Below, one piece after another: positions 22,644 through 32,879 of a DNA stretch of 64,000 nucleotides (the stretch's first letter is position 1; each line of letters opens with the position of its first letter). The notes below the pieces were generated by a model that was given only the letters and a program-made list of their open reading frames with translations, made no database searches and was not told where the DNA came from. Source of the stretch: Tetraselmis striata (lineage: Eukaryota; Chlorophyta; Chlorodendrophyceae; Chlorodendrales; Chlorodendraceae); contig VCJN01000748.1 of the NCBI GenBank assembly GCA_006384855.1, forward strand, positions 1 through 64,000. Reading direction: 5' to 3'. The translations under genes and the position numbers were made by a program.

Positions 22644-25213
22644 TTAGTAGGAGGCCGAGATGTCCGCGCAGGCGGCGTTACGGGCTTTGCGTCCCGAGAT
22701 GAGGGCTTTTTGGGCGGAGATGTGGGTCGGGGACGCAGAGATGGGGCACCGCCATGGGAAGAATGATGTGGCAAGGCGACTTCCAGCAGCGGCACCCGAA
22801 GGCGCCTGACGGCTTGACCGGGTTTCGTGTTTCGGCTTAGGCGCCTGGAAGGGGTCGTCGTCCTCCAATTCTTTCGCCATCTTCAAAGGAGGACTCACCC
22901 CGCGCTTCTCGGGATGCTTCCTACGCAGCTTCATGGGCGATAAGGTGGTATTGCCTCCTGTGCTCAACGCACCGTGCGAGCGCTTCGTCGCTCTCGAAGG
23001 CTGAGGCTCACTCGGCGGCTTGGCAGTCACCGAGGGACCAAGCCTGCTGGGGGGAGGCGGCGGAGCTGCTCGAAGCTCGAGGAGACCTGCTGCAGCGCCG
23101 TTTTGGGAACCATCTCCACCGGACCCCGCTGGCGGTGGTTGAGATGCGGGCTTGGAGGACCCGCCAGCCTGACGAGGCGCCGCTACGACCTGGTAGTAGC
23201 GGTTGTCGACCAAGACGGTGAGGGGTGCCGAGCTGCCTCGGCAGGGCTCGCAGGTGTTGGTCGACTTCGTGAAGCGTTTATTCTTGATTTGTTGAATGCC
23301 GCGCCGCATCTCGTAGTCGTTGTGCCATTCGCGCACGCTGCGAATCGAGTAGCCACAGTGTTTCACAATTCTGCTCTGGCACTCAACGAAGGGGACGGAC
23401 TCCACGGCATCTTGCCAAGATGTCTCCGGCCATGCTCCATGGCTGCCATTGGTTTCTTGGAGTGCCCTCTTGCGGTCGGCGTAGGCGTGCTCGTTATGAG
23501 GCTCAGGGAGCGCACGCACCCACAGCTTCCGTACTCCAATTGCAGCAGTGCTCGTGAACACTTTGGTCGGTACCATGTCGAGAGTCAGCGCAATATTGTT
23601 TGCGGCTGTGTCGGAGAAGCCAAAGTGCCTCACAGTTTGCGGCAAGTTGCCCACCGATAAGCACGGTGAATTTGTGGCCAAGGGGAAGAACTCGATGGGG
23701 AATCTCGTGAGCTTGCCGTGGAGATGCGGGTAAACAACCTCCAGACGGTCCTTGGTGTTGAAGGAGGGGTTCTCGGAGATGTGCGCACACTCGAAGAAGG
23801 GTGCCCAAACCTTGGCCATTGTGTCGACATCGTCGTCGCCAACGAGGAGCTGGGGGGTTCGGTCACACCGCTGTGACCTGGAACATGCAGCTTCACGAAG
23901 AACTTCCACAAGAAAAACGTGGCGATGGCTCTGGCAGCAAGCACGCATCTCGCCCAGCAGGTGCTGGCGTCTCTTTGTTGCGTGACGACCCCGTGGAGGA
24001 AACCGTGGCCAGGGGGTGGGGGGTTCCACCCACCCAAGGAGGGAGGCCTAGAAATCTCCAGCCAAACATCTTGCCAACCGGGGTAGGGGATGGTGCGGGT
24101 TGGTACCTTGACTGAGACGCAGGAGTCGTAAATGAAGACAGGGGCGACCAAGGCGCCATCTCGCGACTGCCAGACAACAAACGCGAAGTGCCCTAGAGTC
24201 GTGACGATGTCCACGTGGGAAGAGGTCCACGATGGCGTGGAGGCAAGGCATGAAGAGTAAGTTCGAGTTGAGCGACACGTTGACCACGTTGCCAATGACG
24301 CTTGTCAAGAGCTTGTGATGCTTCTTGTAGTCGTCGGGATGCCCGTCCTGTGGTTCGGGCCAGGTGGCGAAGTACGCAGGGAAGTCCCGCTCGTAGCAGT
24401 TCCACTCGCCGAGCATTGGGTCGACAAGTGGCGCTTCTTGTTGAAGGGGGGTCGTGGAGATGGTCTATGTAGGGAAAGGGGGGGGGGGACGTGTGAGAAT
24501 ATTTTCCCTCACGCGCGAAGATGCGCACACGTTTGAGGTTCTGTTGACAAGGGGCGAGGGGTTACCATTTTGCTCCCACTTGTGGCGCTGGTGGCGGGGC
24601 TCGTTTGTCCAGGCGGACACCCTCCGACAGTATTGGGCCCCTCCTCGTCCTCCTCCTCCTCCTCCTCTTCATGTCCGTGCTCATCCTCATGAATCGTTGC
24701 GTGGCCAAAGGTTCACCTTGACCGGCTCCAGACTGTTCGACATCGGTCTGGGTGAGTTGAGATCCCTGAGATGCGCGATGGCGAGGTACGCTTAACGCAG
24801 CCCACGTACGGCGCCGAGATGAGTGATGCTAACGAAGATGCGAGTCCGCGTACCGTTGGAGTCGCTCCGGGGAGTGGGTCCAAAGGTGGCACGCCTTGAG
24901 GCTGGGGGTTAGGCTGAGGCCCCGGCTCGGCCAAAGGCTGCGAATCTCCGTACCAAGGCCATGGCGGTCCGCTTCGATGTTTCCCACCGCTCGGTTGCAG
25001 GGGCCTTATGGGCTGAGTCGTGGGTATTGGAGCCTGAGACGCCCTCCTGCCCGAACGCAAGTGCATCTGCGGAGAATCTTGCGCCAAGGGGGTCACTAGC
25101 ATTGCGTCGGGCGCCGTCGTTGGCTCGAAACCAAGCGCAGCTGCAGATGCCCCCGCCACCGGAGTCTTCAACCGGGCAGAGGTGCGTTTTCCTTTGCGAG
25201 GACGGTCTGCCAT
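22644..25213 (-). CDS. Transposon gene B: unrecognised multi-exon protein
   Basis: Convergent with gene A. The start is taken at 25213 because MADRPRKGKR opens a basic, Pro-rich N-terminus and upstream codons look non-coding. A donor GTACGTGGG near 24822 probably ends this exon. Further coding-like stretches lie at about 24420-24230 and 24220-24060 in different frames. A long frame from 24029 to 22644 forms the C-terminal part, with a Cys pair (NTCEPCRG), a Pro/Gln-rich linker and a basic segment KLRRKHPEKRG. The exon joins are not resolved and decay cannot be excluded. No DDE, helicase or protease motif was identified. Its 3' part has been copied twice further left. Confidence 0.4.
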
Positions 25214-25485
25214 GCTTTTGTGAACCAAGATGCGTGAAGATGCCTCCCTGAACAAAAGCGCGAGGGTGCTTGCGAGTGATAGAAGAGTGAAAAGCACAGC
25301 GGCGGAGTAGCATTCGAGGCAAAAAACGGTTAGCATGGACTGGTAGCGACGCATCTCGTCAAGGGGCGGTGGACATATGTGTAGTACACAGTGCAGTATA
25401 GGTGAAGGGTACCTCGTACAGTGTTGGCAAGAATGTGTGAAAGGCCAGTTTCACAGTACATTCGTACGGTATTGGGCGTTACTCA

Positions 25486-25529
25486 GTTTTTGCACCCCCC
25501 AAGGGTGCACCCTTGGGGGGTGCAAAAAC
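25486..25529. repeat. 44-bp perfect palindrome next to the right transposon end
   Basis: Every base from 25486 to 25507 pairs with its partner in 25508-25529, centred on TGCA, with arms containing C6/G6 blocks. After one mismatch, ACTC at 25481-25484 pairs with GAGT at 25531-25534. It lies 9 bp inside the right inverted end. There is no loop, so it could extrude as a cruciform. The left end has only a weak counterpart. Confidence 0.95.
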
Positions 25530-25537
25530 CGAGTTAA

Positions 25538-25598
25538 GGGGGGCACATTTTCGAGTCCGGAAATGTGCCCATTTTGACTCGATATTTGCCCTTCTTCC
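25538..25598 (-). repeat. Right terminal inverted repeat of the 7.2-kb transposon
   Basis: Reverse complement begins GGAAGAAGGGCAAATATC and then follows the left end through TCGAGTCAAAATGGGCACA to the C6 run. It is followed directly by the second copy of the 10-bp target duplication. Confidence 0.85.
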
Positions 25599-26035
25599 CC
25601 CGGAATGGCGTCCTCTTCGCCGGCGGCAACCGGCGGCATATATACGAGTCTCTTGGGTAGCGAAGAACCGTCCGGGAATGAAATTGATCATGGATGAGCT
25701 GCATGCGTCATCCTCGCCTCATCCGCACGACGTGCCGCTTCGATGCGTTCCTAGGCCATATAAGATATCTCGACGCCCTCGACAACGCCGCCTTGCCAGC
25801 GTGGAGCCTCTTGGTTCGGTGGGTGAGCCCCTGCCATACATATCGAAGGGGTCGTCCCATAGGGAATTGCGGGGAGAGGAGAATGAAGAGCCCCGGCTTG
25901 AGCTTGTCATGTGGTAGCAGCGAAAGCGGATGGGGGGGACGATGGACGGTTTTGTACCGTTTCCGAGGGCCCGATGAACAATATGCACAATCCGAAACCG
26001 CGCTAGTGCTGAGCAAGCACGAGGCCAACACATAG

Positions 26036-26316
26036 TTGACAGTTGTCCCATCTAGTGGACGATGTTGGTTGTATATGATTAGGCGGGTATTTGCGGGTAC
26101 TGGGGTGACCGATATGGTTATGTCAAGTGCGGTACGCAAGTTCCCTTCTCTACGGCATTATTTATTCACCGCGGCTGCCCGGACAGGTGTGCGATTGCTC
26201 TATCTGTGGCTGGCCGCCCAAGTCGGCGTGCATGCAGAGGCAGCAGGTGTCGACACCCGTATATCCTAGGGCTGGAGGAGGGGCAGGAAACCCTAAGCAC
26301 ACAGCTCTAAACATAA
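26036..26316 (+). repeat. Dispersed repeat family C, copy 2
   Basis: Same orientation as copy 1, about 11.2 kb downstream, sharing GTCCCATCTA, GGACGATG, GGGGTGACCGAT, GTCAAGTGCGG, GTCGACACC, ATATCCTAGGG and the boundary AGCTCTAAACATA. More diverged at its left side than copies 1 and 3. The segment 25609-26035 before it belongs to the fossil element interrupted by the transposon. Confidence 0.75.
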
Positions 26317-26600
26317 CCAGTATGTAACCCAAACACTTGAGTATTTATGCCAGCCCATTTAAACATGAGATATTGATGCCAGCCCAAGTGGCGCGCGTCG
26401 TCACCTGCTCCGCGCTCGTCACCCGAAACTCACGCGCCCATCCCCTTTAGTCGGTCGTCGTCACAAACCACGTCGCCTAACGCATCTCAAACACGTCGCC
26501 GCCACCAGAAACAACAACCTGCTGGAACTCTCGGCGAAGAAAGTGCCCGGCTTCATATTATTTCCACCGCAACGTCTTGCCTTGCAGACTGGCTGCGTCC

Positions 26601-28380
26601 ATGATGGCCGTCCAATCCGCGTCGAGCGACGGCGATCGCACGCGTCCCGCGCGGCGGCGGCGGGCAACGGTGGTGGGCGCTGGCGTGAGCGGACTCACTG
26701 CCGCAAAGGTGCTGGCGGGGCGCGGGTTCGAGGTAACCCTTTTCGAGCGCGCGGCCGTGCTGGGCGGCGTGTGGACGACGGCGTACCGCAACGTGCGGCT
26801 GCAGCAGCACAAGGCGGACTTTCGGCTGGCGGGGCACGAGTGGCCGGCGGGCACGGCCGACTTCCCGGGCAAACTCGCCGTGCTCCGATATCTTCACGAA
26901 TTCGCATCGGAATCCCGCCTGACGGAGCGCATCCGCTTCCGGGCCACCGTCACGGACGCCTGCTTCGATGCCAAACGGGGGCTGTGGACCCTCCAAGTGA
27001 CGCATGAGGCACCGGCGACTGACGGAGTCGAAAAGCCGGCGGCGACCTCGCGCTTTGAATACGAGTGTGAGTACGTCGTGGTCGCGTGCGGCTCGCTCGG
27101 CCCGGCCAGGCGCGCGCTCGCCTCGAGGCTGGCAAGCGAGGGGTTCGCTGGGACGCTGATGCACAGTGTCGACTATGACGCCCCTGGGCCACAGCTGGAC
27201 GGCAAGCGCGTGCTGGTGGTCGGCGGCAGCTCGAGCGGCGTCGAGGTGGCGGTAGACCTTGCCAGGTGCGGCGTCCCCCCCCCCCCCCCCCCACACCCCT
27301 TTGCCTCATCGATGTAAATCACTGCTCTTGACACTGTGCTGAACGTGACAACGTGTGCAAGTATTGTCAACAATCATAATCACCCCATCACGTTAGCGAC
27401 TATATGCAACATATTACTCTCAGCTATGACAACATCATCATGACCTTCATAAATGTACATGCAGGCGTCCACAGGTAGAGAATTGATAGACACGGACAGT
27501 AGTATTGCACTACTACTGCCGACACACTAAGACTTGCTTCCGAGATGATATCCATCGCTGCTGCTCGCCGGCTCGCAGGTGCGCCTCGGACGTGACGCTA
27601 TTGCTCCGCCCGGACTCCGCGCAGTGGGTGTTCCCGCGCCACGGGCTGCTCGGTGCGCCGCTGCGCCTATGCGGCGCCGCCGCGCTGTGGGAGCCGCTGT
27701 GGCTGCGCAACCTGCGCGCGCGGGCTCTGTTCGCTCTCCGCTTCGGCGCCACGCTGGACCGCTTCGGCATCCGGCCGAGCCACGCGCCGTACAGCGGCAA
27801 GATAATTGCGAGCGACGAGTTCGTCACCTACCTGCAGCACGGCGTCGTCAAGCTGGCGCGCTCAGGCGACGTCCACGCCACCAAACGCGGCACCCTGCTG
27901 CTGGACGATGGCCAGGAGCTGGCCGCCGACGTGGTAGTCACCTGCACCGGCTTCCAGCCGCCCTCCGCGACCACCACCCTCTCCTTCCTGCAGCGCTACC
28001 TGCCCCGCGAGGAGGGGCTGAGCCACCTCTACCGCACCGTATTCCACCCGGACGTTCCGAACGCCGCGTTTGTAGGCTACGCCTACGGCTTTGTCGCCAT
28101 CCCGGCCGTGGCGGAGCTGCAGGCGCTGGCGGCCGCCAACGTGTTCACAGGCAGCGTGGTGCTGCCGCCTGCCGAGGAGCAGCGGCGGCAGGCGGCGGCG
28201 GAGGCGGCTGCCAACGGCTGGTGCACCACGCTGTGGCTCACGGACAACCGTGCCTACCGGCGCCTGCAGGCGCTCGCTCACCCGGCAGACAGATCGCGAT
28301 GGGTGCTACCGGTGTGGGGCATGGGGCTTGCCGGAGCCATTGCCTTCACGTACTGCCTGTGCCACCGCGTCAGCCGCTGA
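26601..28380 (+). CDS. Flavin-containing monooxygenase
   Basis: FAD- and NADPH-dependent oxygenase acting on soft nucleophiles (N or S) in small molecules. Two exons, 26601-27265 and 27579-28380, join in phase to 488 residues. The FAD motif GAGVSG is at 26-31, the family signature FxGxxxHSxxY (FAGTLMHSVDY) at about 182-192, and the NADPH motif GGSSSG at 208-213. CTGF, matching the family's (A/C)TG(Y/F) motif, is in the second exon. The last 25 residues are a hydrophobic segment with a short basic tail, suggesting a C-terminal membrane anchor. The ATG at 26601 is preferred; no in-frame ATG precedes it in this open stretch. The intron donor GTGCGG is followed ten bases in by an 18-nt poly(C) run. 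It converges on CSTF2, with about 460 bp between the stops. The natural substrate is unknown. Confidence 0.92.
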
Positions 28381-28840
28381 GTGGGCGCCCCGGCACCGGA
28401 AGATGGGGGACAGCACTACCGAGGGCTAGCGATCCGACAGCCGCGCATCTCGAGGAGTAAGAAAACTCTTATGTTAACATGCCCTGACCCGCAGAGCTTT
28501 ATTTACGAATAAAAAAGTTTTTTTAATCACAGACTCATTACATCCTTTCATCAGGACAGGTTTTCGGCAGCCTCTGAGACCAAAAGCCGGTGTTCTTACT
28601 ATCATGCCAGCATTTGCATGAAACCTGGCTGTGCTTGAAAGCAGGCGCTGCCTCGCTCACTGGGATGGTGGAAGACAGGCGCTTAGTGGGGCCGCCGAGG
28701 GGAAGGGAGAAGGGGGTGGGGTCAGTTACACGGCGCTACCATGGGCGCGGTGGCTGTGTCTAGCGGCGAGGTGGGCCATCCTTGGCTGCGGCGAGTGGGC
28801 TCTTGCACGCGGGTCTTAACGCCCGCCACCTGCAGCCGCC
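28381..28840. other. Convergent 3' intergenic spacer
   Basis: Holds the 3' ends of the monooxygenase (+) and CSTF2 (-) genes. AATAAAAAAG at about 28508 is a possible poly(A) signal for the plus-strand gene. No gene is seen. Confidence 0.5.
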
Positions 28841-31800
28841 CTAGAAGCGCCCCTGCTGGCGCTGCGGCAGCATCCAAGGTGGCGGCAGCAGCGGGGCAAA
28901 ACACCCGTCAGCGGGCGCAGGGCAGCGGCATGGGGTGCGGTTCAAGGCCAGGGGTGCGCTCATCTGAAAATGATACCCCTTGATCGAGGCTTCACCGTAC
29001 CTTCTTGCCCGTGAAGATGACAACTGAACTGCCTTCCCAGAATAAACCCTATGTAGCCCTTACCGTACCTCTATGTATGTATCATTCACCGCGTATCTCC
29101 TCAGCACAAATTGCGGAAGCAAAAGGGGTTGGGGTGCCGCGACAATGGCTACGCCCAAGATAAGGTGTTGGATGGCATGTATACAATTCTGTGTATATGA
29201 GGCAAGGGCGATATGAGGCATTCGCTCATCCTGCCTGCTGCGATTCTTTGGCGGCGGCGGGGGGCAGCGCACCAGCCGGTTCTGCAGCTCCAGCACCTGC
29301 TGCTTGTGCTGCTCCGGCAGCGCCGCCACCTGCTCCGGGGTCAGCTTCATCACCTGCTCCAGCAGGGCTGCACAGGGGCACCCACACACGCTCAGCAGTG
29401 CCAGATCAGCCGCGCAGAGTTAGAGAGGGGGGGGGGGGGGGGGTAAGAAGGGGCGGGGGGGGAGGTGGAGCTCAGTGCCCCCTGCAGCCCCCGGTGTGCC
29501 GTCACCCTGGCACACTATCCCCAGCCATACCCCCAGACAATCTGAACTCCATGCCACCGCCCCTGAAATGCGAATAGATGAGCTGCCCCTTACCAAATGC
29601 CTACGTACCGTACACGCGCCACAACACATCGCTGTTTGATATACCGAGCAATGTAACACAGCGGTCAACCTACAATAGTATCACTCCCACCCTGGAGTTA
29701 TCACCAGCTTCCGCTTCCAGTGGCGCCGCAACTTTATCTCAAATATTCTCGGTGTTGAGACACACATCTGTCAAACCAGTATACGTTTGCGCAGCTTTTG
29801 AACGACACCGATTAAATGAATCTCAGCGTGTACCTAACCGCCTCAAGTTGCCATCCCTGGTACTGATACCTTTGTCGTACTCGCATGCAGCAACACTTGT
29901 TCTGGTGCTTCAAGTCATACCGAGTACAGTCCCGGAGCAATGCCCCTTTAAGTGTACGTAGCGAGCGGTAATACATACATACATACCCCCTGGCCAGCAG
30001 CCATATGCTGGAGCAAGACATGGTCACACCCCCCTGAATACTCGTAATCATTGTAAGGTTTGTATTCTCTCGGTGTAAGAAATCCCCTGCTGATGGTGGC
30101 GGTGGTTGGGAGCAAATGCCTCACCCTGCTGGGACTGGTCCAGCTGCTGCGCGGGCTGGCCCTGCCCCTGGCCCTGGCCCTGGCCAGGCGGTGGGGCGCC
30201 CTGCGGTATCTGCATAGGCTGCCCGTTGGGCGGCATGTGCATCTGCGGCAGGCCGCCCTGCTGCTGCTGCTGCTGCTGCTGCATGTGGGGTGGCATGTGC
30301 GGAGGACCGCCCTGCTGATGCTGTGGCGGCCCCTGCTGCATGTGTGGCAGCCCCTGCTGCTGCTGCTGCTGCTGTTGAGGTGGAGGCCCGTGCTGCATGT
30401 GAGGTGGCGGCATGCGCGGGGCCCCTTGTGGCCCGCCCTGCATCTGCATCGGCGGCCGAGAGCCGGGCGGCATGCCACCAGGCGGTCCGCCCTGGAAGCC
30501 GCCCATGGGCGGCATCCCAGGCGGCATCATCCCGGGCCGCGGCGGCTCCATCCCATGGGGCGGCATCATGCCCATGGGCCCGCTGAACGGCGGTGGGCCG
30601 CCCATGCCCGGCTGCCCGCCCTGGCCCTGGCCCTGCCCTGGGCCCGGGCCCGGGCTCGACGAGTAGCCCGCCCGCATGGGCCCGCCCATCTGCATCGGCG
30701 GCGTCGGCCCGCCCTGCGGCATGCCTGGCGGTGGGGGGCCACCCTGATGCATGCCAGGCGGCGTCATGGACCGCAGCTGGCCGCCGGGCCCGGAGGGCGG
30801 CCCGCCCTGCGCGGCTGCCGGCGCTGGGTTGGCCGCGGTGTGCGCCTGCACAGCGCCCAGCGGGTTCTGCACCATGCCCAGCATGATCTGCGCCTGCAGG
30901 GTGAGGAAGCTGCAGTGTCAGCCTCACACATTTGAATCGGAATGATTGCTATTTTGGCTGCCCCTCGAACTGACACATGACAGCAATACAAACAATCATA
31001 TACGGGCGCAGATTCGGGGTAACACGAACACTGCGAATACAAACCTGTCCTACCCCTGTTTAGGCCTTAAAGGATAGGCTCTACTCACTTGGCGCATCAG
31101 TAGAGGATGATCCTACAGCTTGCGTACCACCCTAGTTTGAGGCTCACATTAGGAGTTCCCACAGGTGCGTAGAAAACCCTTGCTGGCACTACGCTGGCGA
31201 CTACCATGTACACGAAGACGCACAAGTAGATACGGAGCGGAGAATGCAGTCATGCATTGGCAAGAACTATCGCCATTGGTGGCTGATACCTGCATCACCA
31301 TGGTCGGATTGTGATATAGACAGCTTATCTCCTCTCCCCTCCCATCCACCCCAGGGGGATGGACCCCCCCCCCCCCCCCCCCCCCCAACAACAACACACA
31401 CCCGGGCCCTTGATCCCGATCCAACCCCACCCAACTGCATTGCCCTTTGAGTGCCCCCCGGGGCCACGTGCCTGGAACATGGCCTTGGTCAGCTGCGGGT
31501 TGGCCACCAGGATCTGGCGCGCCTGGCTGCGGTTCGCCGTCACTAGCTGCTTCATCTGCGCCATGATCTCGTACAGCTGCGCCTTGGACATGCCCGCCAG
31601 CGTCTGCGTCAGCGGGTCCGAGTCACCCGGCGCTGCGCCGTAGTTGCCCAGCGCTGCAGCCAGCGAGCCTGCCGCGCTTGCTGCGGCCTGCATGCCCATG
31701 CTCTGGGTGCAGAGGAGGGAACAGGAGAGGGCGGAAAGGGGAGGGGGGGGGGGGGGGTTAGTCGGTCGCTGGGCAGCTGGTCACTGCTGGTGCTGGCAGG

Positions 31801-32721
31801 GCTGGGGCAGAGGGCTCACCCCGGGTCTGGGCTGCGGCGGCGCGTCATTTCGGGGCGGCCCTCCACGAGGCGGGCCAGATTCTGTATGGCATCACACAGC
31901 AGGCAACATCAAAGCTGATGGAGTGATGTGTATGCGGTGGTTAGGGGGGGGGGGGATGCATGGCATCGCCTACTCGTCACAGTCGGTGATAGCTGGCAGT
32001 GGTGGGGGTGGGATCTGGCAGCGCACCTCGAGCGCTTCGTGCGCTGCTGTCGTCCGCAAAGTCCACCCGCAGCGTGCGTCCGTTGATTTCGTGGCTGCTG
32101 AGGTTGCGCATCGCGCTCTCCGCGGTGATGGTGTCGTAGAACTCGCAGAAGCCATAGCCCTTCGGCTTGCCTGTCTCCCGATCGTTCACCAGCCTATCCC
32201 AGACATAAGGCAAGAAGACAGAAACCAGGAGGGGGGGGAGGGTATCTTGAGAATGAGGTTTCTAAAAGAGGCCGGCAGCAGCCAGTTGCGACCTGCAGCC
32301 GCCGCCCTCGGCGCCCCGGCCACTAGCATCGCTGGGCGCCCACCTGACTGACTTGACGGGGCCCACCGCCGTGAAGACCTCCTTCAGATCGTCCTCGGAG
32401 ACGTCATAGGGGATGTTGCCAACTGCGCGCGGGCGGCAGCCGTGCAGACCATGTTATCGAACACGGACATCGGAACAGCGCGCGGGATGTCGGGATCTGC
32501 CCTGTGGTGAGCTGGTGATGGATGTACGCGATTGCGCTGCCGCCAGACAGGCCCGTGCCGTGCCGTGCAGCGCTACCGAGTTGGAAGGGAGGGGAAGTGG
32601 GGGGGGGGGGGGGAGGGCGGGATAGTGGCGGGTGGTGGTGGGGGGAGGGAGGGGTTGGATAATAGACCAGGCTGGGCTCACTGAAGATGGTTTTGCTTGG
32701 GTTGCGTTGCTGCTGCGCCAT
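28841..32721 (-). CDS. CSTF2: Cleavage stimulation factor 64-kDa subunit
   Basis: RNA-binding subunit of the nuclear CstF complex; it recognises the U/GU-rich element downstream of poly(A) sites. Eight exons close in frame: 32721-32682, 32422-32344, 32193-32027, 31881-31820, 31702-31472, 30893-30125, 29367-29273, 28861-28841, giving 487 residues. An RRM spans about 12-90 (RNP2 IFIGNI, RNP1 KGYGFCEF). The hinge domain fills exon 5 (DPLTQTLAGMSKAQLYEIMAQ, then KAMFQ, continuing into AQIMLGMVQNP). Exon 6 encodes about 250 residues rich in Gly, Pro, Met and Gln. Exon 7 is the C-terminal helical domain (LTPEQVAALPEQHKQQVLEL). Intron 5 uses a GC donor. The tiny last exon (RQQGRF, stop) is inferred from an in-phase acceptor; reading through the intron instead would end at 29060. 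Confidence 0.9.
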
Positions 32722-32879
32722 CCTGCCGCCTACTCGCCGCCTCCAGGCTCAGACCGCCCCAGCGCGCAAGCGGCTCCGGGGTCGACTTGGAGTAGTGCTC
32801 GCTGGACGCCGGCGAAACTTGCCTTTCTACTCCCGGACTGCCTCTACTGCGTTGATATAGGCGAGTGAAGATGTATGTA

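Larger units (their letters stand above)
18427..25598. mobile_element. 7.2-kb terminal-inverted-repeat DNA transposon, Mutator-like (tentative)
   Basis: The element is bounded by 61-bp inverted ends (18427-18487 and 25538-25598) and by a 10-bp direct duplication CCCGGAATGG at 18417-18426 and 25599-25608. A 9-11 bp target duplication is the hallmark of Mutator-like elements, and gene A inside has a zinc-binding domain like that at the front of MULE transposases. It carries two convergent genes, A (+) from the left end and B (-) from the right end, separated by a satellite array. That layout recalls MuDR. No DDE catalytic core was recognised, so the superfamily is tentative; KDZ-type elements are an alternative. 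The identical target duplication suggests a relatively young insertion, into the older tyrosine-recombinase fossil. Confidence 0.75.

Noticed and set aside
22974-23660. Plus-strand 228-codon open frame
   Set aside because: Antisense shadow of transposon gene B, whose minus-strand composition is more protein-like.
29060-29272. Read-through end for CSTF2
   Set aside because: It would add a non-conserved tail; an in-phase acceptor at 28861 gives a short end (RQQGRF) more like the family, though proof needs cDNA.
30060-30935. Long plus-strand open frame of 291 codons
   Set aside because: It is antisense to the Gly/Pro/Gln-rich exon 6 of CSTF2; its Leu/Arg/His-rich composition is what that repeat gives in the other strand.
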